From Sphingomonadales bacterium (lineage in GTDB: Bacteria > Pseudomonadota > Alphaproteobacteria > Sphingomonadales > Sphingomonadaceae): a stretch of DNA of 17,733 nt. The notes under the pieces were generated by a model. It saw only the letters and a program-made list of their open reading frames with translations, was not told where the DNA came from and ran no database searches. The position numbers were made by a program, and so were the translations under genes. Positions 6,799 through 14,040 of the stretch are shown here, piece after piece (position 1 is the stretch's first letter; each line of letters begins with the position of its first letter). The DNA lies in the NCBI GenBank assembly GCA_018067055.1, contig JAGPVK010000162.1:1-17733 (forward strand), read 5' to 3'.

Positions 6799-8742
6799 TT
6801 AATTGCCGCCGAACAGCTGATTCTTCAGCGCGGTGAGCGAATCCTCGTTGCGCTTCACACCGATATCCGCCTTCATCGCGTTGATGAACTGGGCAGAATA
6901 TTCGTTGCCGAACACCTGTTTGAACTGTGCCTTGGTGGCGGTCAGCAAATCATCCCGCTTCGACGCATCACCGCGGTTGAGCTTGTCGAGGACAACCACG
7001 AACCAGCCCTGATCACGCGGTGCCGCCAGCGATTTGGCGGTGCCCTGCGCCATGCTGAACATCAGGCTGAGCGGCGGTGGGACCTGTCCCTGCTGACTTT
7101 GCCGGGCAAGATCGGCCCGTGTCGAACTGATCCGTTCGGGATTGGGCAGCTTCACGCCGGCATCGGCAATCGCTTTGGACAGAGGCGTGCCGCCGCTGAC
7201 CGCCTTGGCAATCTTGTCGGCCACGGTCTTGGCTTTTTTGGACCCCTGATCCAGCATATAGTCGCGGGTCACCAGCTGCTCGATTTGCGCCAAAGGCGGC
7301 GGTGCGGCTTCGGTAATATCGTCGACGTCGACCGCTGCATATTGCTGGCCAGGAATGATTTCGACGATCTGCGGCTCGGAATCGGCTTCCACCGCAAAGG
7401 CGATCGGCAATATCCGCTCCATCTCGGGAATCGGGCGATAATTTTGATCATTGGGATTCTGACCATTGGCGAGCAGAGCCGGGGTGGATTCCACCTTCAG
7501 TTTCTCCGCCTTGGCGATGTCACTTAGCGTCGAGCCGTCAGCAAATTCATCCTCCAGCCGGACGGTAAGCTCGGCCATCGCTTCTTCGATCTTGGTGCGG
7601 GTCAGTTCGTTGACAATTTCGGTGCGAACCTGGTCCAGCGGTCGGGCCGGGATCTGCTTGACAGCTTCGACCTTCACGATGTGCCAGCCGAGAGCGCTCT
7701 GCGCCGGTCCGGCAATCGCGCCCGAGCGGACGGCAAAGGCGGCATTGGCGACCGCTTGCGAGGCATTATTGGCAAAATCGGCCTTGCTGATCGATCCCAC
7801 TTCGGCGGCAGACAGTCCGACCGACTTTGCTGCCTGATCGAGCGAGGTGCCGCCATTGATCTTGGCGACCAGCGCCTTGGCGGCGGCTTCGGTCGGCACG
7901 ATCACCTGGTTGAGATTGCGCGTCTCGCTGGCCGCATAACGCGGCTTGTTGAGATTATAATAGCCGGCGATTTCCTTTTCCGTCGGCTTGATCTTGTCAT
8001 TGAACCGCGATTTTTCGAACAAGGCATAGCGGATCGTGCGGCGTTCAGGAATCGTGTAGCGCGACGCGTTCTTGGCATAAAAGGCTTCAAGCGCTGCTTT
8101 CGCCGGTTTCTTGTTGTCAATGAAGGCAACCGATGGAACCGTCGCAATCTGCCCTTCGCGCGATTCAAGCAGCAGCGAAGCATAAGGCACGACCAGCTTT
8201 TGCGGCACGGCTGCTCCGAATCCGGCGGTCGTCAACAGCTGGTCGGCGAGCAGATTGCGGGTAAAATCGTCGCGCAACTGGGTTTCGTTCAACCCCTGCT
8301 GCTGCAAGGCGCGCCGGAAATTTTCTTCGCTGAACTGGCCATCTGCGCCCTGAAAAGCCCCGATGTTGGCGATTTCGCCGTCGACCAGGCGTTTGCCGGC
8401 GGCCATGCCATATTTGGTACCGAAATCAGCGATGGCAAAACTGTTGATCAACCGATCCAGCACGCTGTCGAAACCGCCGCCATTGATATAGGTCTTGAGA
8501 TCTAGTCCGGTGTTTTGCCGCTGTTCGCCGCGAAAGGCATTGTTTACCGACTGGCCGAGTTCTGCCGTGGTCAGTTTGCTATCGCCAATCTTGACCGCCG
8601 TTCCTGAACCTGTGACGCCGCCGAACGTGCCGCTGCTCGATACATCGGCTGTGGCAAAGGCGAAGGCGATCAAGCCGATGAAGCAAAAGGTCAGGAAAAG
8701 CCCAAGCTTCGAGGAAAAGATGCGGCGGAAAAAACTGATCAT
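6799..8742 (-). CDS. ppiD: PpiD-type membrane-anchored peptidyl-prolyl isomerase/chaperone
   Basis: The 647-aa protein matches PpiD layout and size (E. coli PpiD is 623 aa). It has a short basic N-terminus (FFRRIFSSK), one membrane segment (about 13-31), a SurA-like N-terminal chaperone region (about 50-200), a parvulin-type PpiC domain (about 273-363, from ETRNLNQVIV to ALGWHIVKVE) and a long C-terminal part. The single anchor places the bulk in the periplasm, where PpiD assists newly exported proteins at the Sec translocon. Isomerase activity is not assured, since PpiC domains of PpiD proteins are often inactive. It is divergent from tpiA and leads directly into trpE (7-bp gap), an unrelated function on the same transcript. 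Confidence 0.88.
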   Translation of the reverse strand: MISFFRRIFSSKLGLFLTFCFIGLIAFAFATADVSSSGTFGGVTGSGTAVKIGDSKLTTAELGQSVNNAFRGEQRQNTGLDLKTYINGGGFDSVLDRLINSFAIADFGTKYGMAAGKRLVDGEIANIGAFQGADGQFSEENFRRALQQQGLNETQLRDDFTRNLLADQLLTTAGFGAAVPQKLVVPYASLLLESREGQIATVPSVAFIDNKKPAKAALEAFYAKNASRYTIPERRTIRYALFEKSRFNDKIKPTEKEIAGYYNLNKPRYAASETRNLNQVIVPTEAAAKALVAKINGGTSLDQAAKSVGLSAAEVGSISKADFANNASQAVANAAFAVRSGAIAGPAQSALGWHIVKVEAVKQIPARPLDQVRTEIVNELTRTKIEEAMAELTVRLEDEFADGSTLSDIAKAEKLKVESTPALLANGQNPNDQNYRPIPEMERILPIAFAVEADSEPQIVEIIPGQQYAAVDVDDITEAAPPPLAQIEQLVTRDYMLDQGSKKAKTVADKIAKAVSGGTPLSKAIADAGVKLPNPERISSTRADLARQSQQGQVPPPLSLMFSMAQGTAKSLAAPRDQGWFVVVLDKLNRGDASKRDDLLTATKAQFKQVFGNEYSAQFINAMKADIGVKRNEDSLTALKNQLFGGN

Positions 8743-8895
8743 GAAAGAGAGGTTCCATTACGGGAGTTGGATTTGCGCCTGCTTTAGGCGGCTTGGCTTT
8801 GTGGTTCAAGCAAAAGACTGCGGAAGGAAATTGGCAAGCGGAAGGATATTTGTTAGCGGATGACAATTGCAGAAAGAGAAAAGGCACAGGGCATC
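8743..8895. promoter_or_regulatory. Divergent intergenic region between ppiD and tpiA
   Basis: This 153-bp gap must hold the promoters for leftward ppiD(-trpE) and rightward tpiA. I could not identify convincing -35/-10 pairs. A short stem GCCT/AGGC lies near 8776-8787. AGGG (8888-8891) and AAGG (8881-8884) are the candidate ribosome-binding sites for tpiA. Confidence 0.4.
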
Positions 8896-9642
8896 ATGGC
8901 AAACCGTAAATATATTGTCGGCAACTGGAAAATGAACGGGTTGCGCGCGCAGCTGTCGGATATCGCAGCCATTGCTGCGATCGCCGCCAATCATGACGGC
9001 GCCGATGTCGGAATCTGCCCTCCGGCAACCTTGATCGCCGCAGCCGCGCAGACCAATCCCGGTTTTGCCATCGGTGCGCAGGATTGCCATTTTGCCGAAA
9101 GCGGCGCGCATACCGGATGCCTGTCGGCGGCCATGCTCCAGGAAGCAGGAGCGACTTATTCGATTCTCGGCCACAGCGAACGCCGCGCCGATCAGCAGGA
9201 AGGCGATGCCGAGGTGAAGGCCAAGGCCGAAGCGGTTCACGCTGCTGGCATGGGGGCGATTATCTGTGTTGGTGAAACCGAAGAGGAGCGCGATGCCGGT
9301 CAGGCGATAGAAATTGTCACCGTGCAGCTCGCCCGTTCCTTTCCCGCCGGTGCCAGCGCAGACTGGCTGACGATTGCTTACGAGCCGGTATGGGCGATCG
9401 GCACTGGCCGGGTTCCAGAGGCCAGTGATGTCGCAGAAATGCACGCCGCGATTCGGGCAAAGCTGGGAGAACTCATGGGGCAGGGAAGCGATGCCGTACG
9501 GATACTCTATGGCGGGTCGATGAACGGCAGCAATGCGGCGGAGCTGCTGGCTATCCCGAATGTCGATGGCGGACTTGTCGGCGGCGCGAGTTTGACGGCA
9601 GCAAAATTCGAGCCGATTATCGAGGCGGCTGTGGCCAGCTAG
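8896..9642 (+). CDS. tpiA: Triose-phosphate isomerase TpiA
   Basis: TpiA interconverts dihydroxyacetone phosphate and glyceraldehyde 3-phosphate in glycolysis and gluconeogenesis. The 248-aa TIM barrel carries all catalytic residues: Asn10 and Lys12 in GNWKMNG, His93 in LGHSERR, Glu163 in YEPVWAIGTG, and the phosphate-binding YGGSMNGSNA (205-214) and GGLVGGASL (225-233). An in-frame ATG at 8860 would add 12 residues. I prefer 8896 because the family normally begins just before the RKYIVGNWKMNG strand and a purine-rich AGGG lies just upstream, although only 4 bases away. It is divergent from ppiD and followed by secG. Confidence 0.96.
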   Translation: MANRKYIVGNWKMNGLRAQLSDIAAIAAIAANHDGADVGICPPATLIAAAAQTNPGFAIGAQDCHFAESGAHTGCLSAAMLQEAGATYSILGHSERRADQQEGDAEVKAKAEAVHAAGMGAIICVGETEEERDAGQAIEIVTVQLARSFPAGASADWLTIAYEPVWAIGTGRVPEASDVAEMHAAIRAKLGELMGQGSDAVRILYGGSMNGSNAAELLAIPNVDGGLVGGASLTAAKFEPIIEAAVAS

Positions 9643-9853
9643 TCTTCGCGGTGCACAGGAATTCACCGGCATCGGGAATTGCATGATCGGCGCCCAAAGG
9701 TCAGACCCGAAGTGTTTCGGCGATGCAGCGGCGCGGCACTATAGTCTGCCACGAAATTCTGCCGCGAATTTTCATCGCTTGAACTCGGACGGGCCAATCG
9801 CTATGTGCGCTGCACGTCAGAGCGCATGCTCGCCATATTAGTTCGGAAAATCC
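9643..9853 (+). promoter_or_regulatory. tpiA-secG intergenic region
   Basis: The 211-bp gap has no coding sequence that I can support and no recognisable tRNA. A stem TGCGCT (9806-9811)/AGCGCA (9821-9826) with a 9-nt loop lies about 28 bases before secG and may form in its leader. CGGA (9844-9847) is the likely secG ribosome-binding site. Confidence 0.35.
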
Positions 9854-10240
9854 ATGTTTCTTTTTATCACCGTCATTCAAGCCATTGTTGCCGCCATGCT
9901 GGTGGGCGTCATTTTGATGCAGAAATCCGAAGGCGGCGGACTGGGAGTCGGCGGTTCGCCTTCCGGCATGATGTCAGCGCGCGGCGCAGCAGATCTGCTG
10001 ACCCGGACGACATCGGTGTTGGCGGTATTGTTCGTGGCCTTGTCGATCACGCTGGCGGTTATGGCGGCGGCGGAAGGCAAGATCGAAACGATCGACCAGA
10101 GTTTGCAGCGTGATACGAGTGCACCGGCTGATGACGTACCCTTGGTGAGTGACGATCCGCTGGCGGCGGCCGCTGCTGCAGCGGCAGAAGACACTGCGCC
10201 GGCAACCAGCTCTGACGGTTCCATTCCGCTCGACAAATAG
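9854..10240 (+). CDS. secG: Protein-export membrane protein SecG
   Basis: SecG is the small non-essential subunit of the SecYEG translocon and stimulates SecA-driven export. The N-terminal half is typical: first membrane helix (about 3-22), the conserved loop LMQKSEGGGLGVGGSPSGMM (21-40), a short amphipathic stretch, then a second membrane helix (about 52-73). Residues 75-128 form an acidic, Ala/Ser-rich low-complexity tail containing a run of eight alanines; such variable tails are common in alphaproteobacterial SecG. It stands between tpiA and pyrG, all rightward, with gaps of 211 and 177 bp. A cotranscript is possible but not shown. Confidence 0.93.
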   Translation: MFLFITVIQAIVAAMLVGVILMQKSEGGGLGVGGSPSGMMSARGAADLLTRTTSVLAVLFVALSITLAVMAAAEGKIETIDQSLQRDTSAPADDVPLVSDDPLAAAAAAAAEDTAPATSSDGSIPLDK

Positions 10241-10417
10241 GGCTTTGTGAAGCCTGCCCAAGGCAATCGATATTGCGACACGGCGGCATCAGAAGATGTG
10301 CGCTGAGTGAATAGGCCTGCGGCGGCGCGATTTATCGCTTCAAAATAATATTTATTTCACTTTTCCGGATTCGCGGGATTGCCATTTGTGGTGATAACGC
10401 CTTAAGCCTCTCCTCCC
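10241..10417 (+). promoter_or_regulatory. secG-pyrG intergenic region with pyrimidine-rich pyrG leader
   Basis: The region contains a palindrome GCGAT-TT-ATCGC near 10327-10338 and an A/T-rich stretch (10340-10360), and ends in the pyrimidine tract CCTCTCCTCCC directly before the pyrG ATG. A GATAAC hexamer at 10393-10398 could be a -10 element, which would leave a very short leader, but I see no good -35. Confidence 0.35.
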
Positions 10418-12049
10418 ATGGCGCGATATATTTTCATTACCGGCGGTGTGGTTTCCTCTCTTGGCAAAGGTCTGATGGCAGCAAGCCTCGGTGCGCTGCT
10501 CCAAGCTCGCGGATATTCCGTGCGAATCCGGAAACTCGACCCCTATCTCAACGTTGATCCGGGCACGATGTCGCCTTATCAGCACGGCGAAGTCTATGTC
10601 ACCGATGACGGGGCAGAGACCGACCTCGATCTTGGTCATTATGAGCGCTTTACCGGCGTTCCGTCGCTGCAATCCGACAATGTCACATCGGGTCGAATCT
10701 ATCAGTCGATCATCACCAAAGAGCGCCGCGGCGACTATCTCGGCGCGACGGTGCAAGTCATTCCGCATGTTACCGATGCGATTCAGGAATTTGCTCAAGA
10801 CAAGCTCGACGGCATTGATTTCGTGCTTTGCGAAATCGGCGGGACGGTTGGCGATATCGAAAGCCTGCCGTTTATCGAGGCGATTCGGCAGCTGCGCAAC
10901 AAGGTCGGCCGGGAAAATGCTATTTCGGTGCACGTCACTTTGGTGCCCTATATTGCCGCTGCCGGTGAGCTGAAAACCAAACCGACCCAGCACAGCGTCA
11001 GGGAACTGACCTCGCTGGGGATTCAGCCGGATATCCTGCTGTGCCGCTGCGAGCACCCGTTGCCGGATACCGAGCGCGCCAAAATCGCCCAATTCTGCAA
11101 CGTCAGCAAGGAATCCGTGATTCCGGCGCTGGACGCGAGCAATATCTATAATGTGCCTCTGCAATATCATCGGGAAGGTCTGGATAACGAGGTGCTGCGT
11201 GCCTTTGGCATTACCGATGCGCCGGAGCCGGACTTGTCGCGCTGGTATGATGTGATGGAACGGATCGAGCATCCGGAAGGCGAAGTGATTGTCGGCGTGG
11301 TCGGCAAATATGTCGGGCTGCAGGATGCCTATAAATCGCTTCAGGAAGCGCTGTTCCACGGCGGCCTCGCCAATCGGGTGAAAGTGCAGGTCCGCTGGCT
11401 CGACGCTGAACTGTTTGAGAATGAAGAGGATCTAGCGACCAAGCTGGAGCCGTTGCACGCGATTTTGGTGCCGGGAGGCTTTGGCGAGCGAGGCAGCGAA
11501 GGCAAGATCGGATCGGTCAAATTTGCCCGCGAGAATGATATCCCGTTTTTCGGCATCTGTCTCGGCATGCAAATGGCCTGCGTCGAAGCGGCCCGTAATC
11601 TGGCCGGAATAGCGACGGCATCGACCACCGAATTTGGCGAAACAGAAGAGCCGGTTGTCGGTCTGATCACCGAATGGATGACCGAAGAAGGTCTGCAAAA
11701 ACGGGAAGCTGGCGGCGATCTGGGCGGCACCATGCGACTCGGTGCTTATGATGCGGTGTTGCAGCAGGGATCAAAAATCAGCGAAATTTATGGCAGCCGC
11801 GAAATCAGCGAACGCCATCGGCATCGCTATGAGGTGAACAAGGGCTATGTCGAACGACTCGAAGCAACTGGCCTGATCTTTTCCGGCATGTCACCAGATG
11901 GTGAATTGCCTGAAATCGTCGAAAGACCCGATCACAGCTGGTTTGTCGGTGTCCAGTTCCATCCCGAACTGAAAAGCAAACCCTTTGATCCGCATCCGCT
12001 TTTCGCGTCTTTCATTGCCGCAGCCTTGCAGCAAAGCCGCCTCGTATAA
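10418..12049 (+). CDS. pyrG: CTP synthase PyrG
   Basis: PyrG aminates UTP to CTP with ATP and glutamine, the last step of de novo pyrimidine nucleotide synthesis. The 543-aa protein is full length (E. coli PyrG is 545 aa). The synthase domain starts [18 protein letters not shown] with the P-loop Lys17, followed by [20 protein letters not shown] (39-58) and [11 protein letters not shown]. The C-terminal glutaminase has Cys381 in GICLGMQ and His515/Glu517 in VQFHPE. No purine-rich ribosome-binding site precedes the ATG; instead there is a C/T tract. Translation from a very short leader, or a CTP-sensitive start region, is possible but unproven. All catalytic motifs are intact. Confidence 0.97.
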   Translation: MARYIFITGGVVSSLGKGLMAASLGALLQARGYSVRIRKLDPYLNVDPGTMSPYQHGEVYVTDDGAETDLDLGHYERFTGVPSLQSDNVTSGRIYQSIITKERRGDYLGATVQVIPHVTDAIQEFAQDKLDGIDFVLCEIGGTVGDIESLPFIEAIRQLRNKVGRENAISVHVTLVPYIAAAGELKTKPTQHSVRELTSLGIQPDILLCRCEHPLPDTERAKIAQFCNVSKESVIPALDASNIYNVPLQYHREGLDNEVLRAFGITDAPEPDLSRWYDVMERIEHPEGEVIVGVVGKYVGLQDAYKSLQEALFHGGLANRVKVQVRWLDAELFENEEDLATKLEPLHAILVPGGFGERGSEGKIGSVKFARENDIPFFGICLGMQMACVEAARNLAGIATASTTEFGETEEPVVGLITEWMTEEGLQKREAGGDLGGTMRLGAYDAVLQQGSKISEIYGSREISERHRHRYEVNKGYVERLEATGLIFSGMSPDGELPEIVERPDHSWFVGVQFHPELKSKPFDPHPLFASFIAAALQQSRLV

Positions 12050-12065
12050 GCATCCAAATCGATGA

Positions 12066-12090
12066 AAATTGGCCAAATTGGCCAAATTGG
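12066..12090. repeat. Short tandem repeat downstream of pyrG
   Basis: The 9-base unit AAATTGGCC occurs 2.8 times in tandem (12066-12074, 12075-12083, 12084-12090). Within it, TTGGCC and GGCCAA can pair as a 6-bp stem over a 5-nt loop. It starts 16 bp after the pyrG stop. There is no T-run, so it is not a good intrinsic terminator. Confidence 0.6.
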
Positions 12091-12125
12091 GTAGATGTCG
12101 AATCTGTCCAATCTATTTCACCAAA

Positions 12126-12141
12126 TGTGACTAATGTCACA
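12126..12141. promoter_or_regulatory. Crp-type operator upstream of the crp-like gene
   Basis: TGTGA (12126-12130), six bases, TCACA (12137-12141) is a perfect match to the classical CRP consensus TGTGA-N6-TCACA. It is centred about 66 bp before the GTG start at 12200. The downstream gene encodes a Crp-family protein whose recognition helix carries the R-E-x3-R residues that read this half-site in E. coli CRP, so autoregulation is likely. I found no other TGTGA-N6-TCACA in the intergenic regions. Confidence 0.75.
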
Positions 12142-12199
12142 AGCATGCCGCAGACAGGAGCTAGGAAAAACTTCTGAACCAGGCTGAGGGACGGATACA

Positions 12200-12886
12200 G
12201 TGAACGCTGAGGAACTGGCAAATATATTGGCTGAGCATAGCCTGTTTGCTGATTGCGACGAAGCCGAACTGGCAGACTTGATATTGCGCGGGCATTTTGT
12301 GCAATATAAAAAGGGGGACGAATTGATCATGCAAGGCGACCCTGGAAACTCGCTCCTGATATTATTGTCAGGCAATGCGCGCACCAGCATGATCGCCAGT
12401 AATGGCAATGAAGTTGTTCTCGATTATGCAGAAGCCGGTCAGGTTCTGGGCGAAATCGCGCTGCTGGACGGCGGCGAGCGCACGGCAAGCGTGACCGCGA
12501 TCGAACCGACTTCGGCGCTTTCGATCACACGCGGTGCGTTTGAAGAAATTCTGGCTAAGCACAAGAATATGGCGCTGCGGTTGCTGAAGGTGATGGCGAA
12601 GCGAATCCGGATGGCCAACAGCATGATCGAAGGCGATCGCGCCTATACTTCGGGGCCACGTCTGGCACGCTATCTGCTGCGGCTATCGGTGGCTGGCGCA
12701 GACGAAGGGCGGCTGAAACTGGATTTGAGCCAGAGCGAACTCGGCAATTTTGCCGGGATGTCGCGTGAACATATTAATCGGCAGCTGTCCGCATGGTCGG
12801 AAGGCCAGATTGTGGCAGTGGAGAACGGGAAGGTCCGGATATTGGACCATGCGATGCTCTCCCATATTGCCGAAGCAGATTCTTGA
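12200..12886 (+). CDS. Crp/Fnr-family transcriptional regulator
   Basis: The 228-aa regulator has an N-terminal cyclic-nucleotide-binding beta-roll (about 10-120), a dimerisation helix (about 122-145) and a C-terminal winged helix. The phosphate-binding cassette GEIALLDGGERTASV (84-98) keeps the Glu and Arg (Glu85, Arg94) that hold the cyclic phosphate and ribose in CRP. By alignment, the adenine-contacting Thr127-Ser128 of E. coli CRP are Ala139-Asn140 here. The recognition helix SREHINRQL has Arg189, Glu190 and Arg194, matching CRP Arg180/Glu181/Arg185. No cysteine cluster is present, so it is not an oxygen-sensing Fnr. The GTG start has GAGGG 9 bases upstream. It is probably a global regulator acting through the operator at 12126. 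Confidence 0.88.
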   Translation: MNAEELANILAEHSLFADCDEAELADLILRGHFVQYKKGDELIMQGDPGNSLLILLSGNARTSMIASNGNEVVLDYAEAGQVLGEIALLDGGERTASVTAIEPTSALSITRGAFEEILAKHKNMALRLLKVMAKRIRMANSMIEGDRAYTSGPRLARYLLRLSVAGADEGRLKLDLSQSELGNFAGMSREHINRQLSAWSEGQIVAVENGKVRILDHAMLSHIAEADS

Positions 12887-12997
12887 CGGCAATTGGCCTT
12901 TTGCGACCCGGGCCAACTATCGTCGAGAGTGACACCATGCGGGTGTCAGGGGCGGTCGGATCCTCATCCGGCTGCCCCATTTCATTTTTCCAGCAAT

Positions 12998-13027
12998 AAA
13001 AAAGGCAGCCAGATCGCTCTGGCTGCC
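12998..13027 (-). terminator. Intrinsic terminator of the small heat-shock gene
   Basis: Read leftward, a perfect 10-bp stem GGCAGCCAGA (13027-13018)/TCTGGCTGCC (13013-13004) with loop GCGA is followed by six T (13003-12998). It begins 25 bp past the hsp20 stop. On the other strand there is no T-run, so it does not obviously serve the crp-like gene; weaker stems at 12930-12948 and 12957-12970 might. Confidence 0.88.
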
Positions 13028-13052
13028 TCTCGGTTTCGGTTGAATGACTGGT

Positions 13053-13532
13053 TTAAGCGGCCTTGTCTTCTTGCTTGTTCCGCTTGTCGACAATCTTGGT
13101 GACATTATCGCCCTTGTTGATGGCGATGGTCTGCGGCCGCATCGCTTCCGGGATTTCCCGGACCAGGTCGATCACGAGCAGGCCGTCGGCCAACTCGGCA
13201 TTTTCGACGCGAACGAAATCGGCGAGTTCGAAGCGCCGTTCAAAGTTGCGGTTGGCGATGCCCATGTGCAGGAACTGCTTGCCTTCCTGGTCATCGGCTT
13301 GCTTGTTGCCGGCGACGAGCAGCAAATTCTGCTGAGCGGTGATTTCGATTTCTTCTTCCTTGAAACCGGCGACGGCAAGCGTGATCCGATATTGATCTTC
13401 ACCGCTGCGTTCGATGTTGAACGGCGGGTAATTTTCGGATTGCTGCGCGCGGGCATTATTTTCAAGAAGGTCGAACAGCCGGTCAAAACCTACGGTTGAG
13501 CGGCGGTAGGGGGTAAAGTCAAAACGATTCAT
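13053..13532 (-). CDS. Small heat-shock protein, Hsp20/IbpA family
   Basis: The 159-aa ATP-independent holdase binds unfolding proteins and passes them to DnaK/ClpB. A short N-terminal arm (1-35, with GFDRLFDLL) precedes the alpha-crystallin domain (about 37-135): YPPFNIERSGEDQYRITLAV, then GFKEEEIEI and the ADGLLVIDLVREIPEAMRP motif shared with IbpA/HspD proteins. The C-terminal IAI (136-138) is the I-x-I anchor for oligomer assembly, followed by a charged tail. It is a single-gene transcript with its own terminator at 12998, a sigma-32-like promoter at 13631-13657 and a folded leader that hides the ribosome-binding site, indicating control by heat at both transcription and translation. Confidence 0.95.
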   Translation of the reverse strand: MNRFDFTPYRRSTVGFDRLFDLLENNARAQQSENYPPFNIERSGEDQYRITLAVAGFKEEEIEITAQQNLLLVAGNKQADDQEGKQFLHMGIANRNFERRFELADFVRVENAELADGLLVIDLVREIPEAMRPQTIAINKGDNVTKIVDKRNKQEDKAA

Positions 13533-13625
13533 ATCTATATCCTCTGCAATTGAGCAATGTAAATTTGGACCCGCAGATGCGGCATCCGGTTCGCTGTTGT
13601 GAAACCCGAATGGCGTTCCACATCA
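13533..13625 (-). ncRNA. ROSE-like RNA thermometer in the hsp20 leader
   Basis: Read leftward, the leader can fold into several hairpins. The first is CATTCGGGTT (13612-13603) against AACCGGATG (13591-13583), with one bulged G. A small CCGC/GCGG stem lies at 13571-13582. A 3' hairpin pairs UUGCUC (13557-13552) with GAGGA, the ribosome-binding site (13544-13540), leaving one bulged C and a G-G contact. A UUGCU-type element opposite the Shine-Dalgarno is the hallmark of ROSE elements in alphaproteobacterial small heat-shock genes. Heating would melt the last hairpin and free the site. Folding energies were not computed. Confidence 0.7.
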
Positions 13626-13630
13626 ATAAA

Positions 13631-13657
13631 GATATGATCAATTTGCTGAATTTCAAG
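13631..13657 (-). promoter_or_regulatory. Sigma-32 (RpoH)-like promoter of hsp20
   Basis: Read leftward, CTTGAAA (13657-13651) and CATATC (13636-13631) are separated by 15 bases counted from CTTGAA. This fits the heat-shock sigma-factor pattern CTTGAA-N(11-16)-CATxT better than a housekeeping promoter. The predicted start near 13625 gives a leader of about 92 nt, which is the length needed for the thermometer-like structure. Confidence 0.65.
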
Positions 13658-13705
13658 AGGCAGAAAATAGCGACTTATCAGTAAGTTATAAAGTTTCTAG
13701 GGGCC

Positions 13706-13740
13706 AAAAAAACGCCCGGATGCCGATAAGCATCCGGGCG
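13706..13740 (-). terminator. Strong orphan intrinsic terminator
   Basis: Read leftward, a perfect 11-bp G/C-rich stem CGCCCGGATGC (13740-13730)/GCATCCGGGCG (13723-13713) with a 6-nt loop is followed by seven T (13712-13706). No recognised leftward gene lies upstream; everything from 14041 to the window end reads rightward. It must terminate an unannotated leftward transcript starting somewhere between here and about 14040, and it also insulates hsp20. Confidence 0.85.
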
Positions 13741-13754
13741 AAAATGGTGACGAA

Positions 13755-13838
13755 CTAATTCGTCCCCTGTTTTCCCTTCCTATTCAACGCCGCTTGTCCC
13801 CCAACATTTGGCGGAACCGGAAAGGATCCCTGAACCAT
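13755..13838 (-). CDS. Possible small peptide gene (27 aa) ahead of the orphan terminator
   Basis: An ATG at 13838 opens a 27-codon frame beginning MVQGSFPVPPNVGG and ending RKGKQGTN, with its TAG at 13757-13755, 14 bp before the orphan terminator stem. It has no membrane segment and no recognisable family. The sequence before the ATG (ACGGG) is a poor ribosome-binding site. The alternative is a non-coding small RNA in which this frame is chance. Placement just before a strong terminator is the main support. Confidence 0.3.
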   Translation of the reverse strand: MVQGSFPVPPNVGGQAALNRKGKQGTN

Positions 13839-13883
13839 GACCCGTTAATCGAGATGTTTGATTCTGCAACCATGTCTGAGCGA

Positions 13884-13901
13884 ATGACATAAATTTGTCA
13901 T
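13884..13901. promoter_or_regulatory. Perfect palindrome ATGACA-N6-TGTCAT upstream of lolC
   Basis: The 6-base half-sites ATGACA (13884-13889) and TGTCAT (13896-13901) are separated by six A/T bases. The arrangement looks like a dimeric-repressor operator and differs from the Crp site. It could act on lolCD (start at 14041) or on the putative leftward transcript ending at 13706. The binding protein is unknown. Confidence 0.4.
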
Positions 13902-14040
13902 GGTAAATTTGGTGGTTTTCAAAGATTGGTTGCGGCTTGTGTCATATCGGCAACAGCAGATTAACCACCATGCCACTTGCTTGCCCCGATCAGCAACCGT
14001 AAAGGCAGGGAAACCCGATCCAAGGAAGTCTCCGCAAGTC

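Noticed and set aside
9643..9853. tRNA gene between tpiA and secG
   Set aside because: No cloverleaf, T-loop GTTCRANYC box or acceptor pairing could be found.
10352..11359. Leftward 335-codon open frame inside pyrG
   Set aside because: Antisense shadow of pyrG, whose catalytic motifs are complete in the rightward frame.
12930..12970. Two small stems as a terminator for the crp-like gene
   Set aside because: TGACACC/GGTGTCA and CGGAT/ATCCG are short and are not followed directly by a T-run; evidence is too weak for a feature.
13813..13847. EcfG-type general stress promoter (GGAAC ... CGTT) on the plus strand
   Set aside because: The spacing between the two motifs is 25 bases, well above the 16-17 expected.
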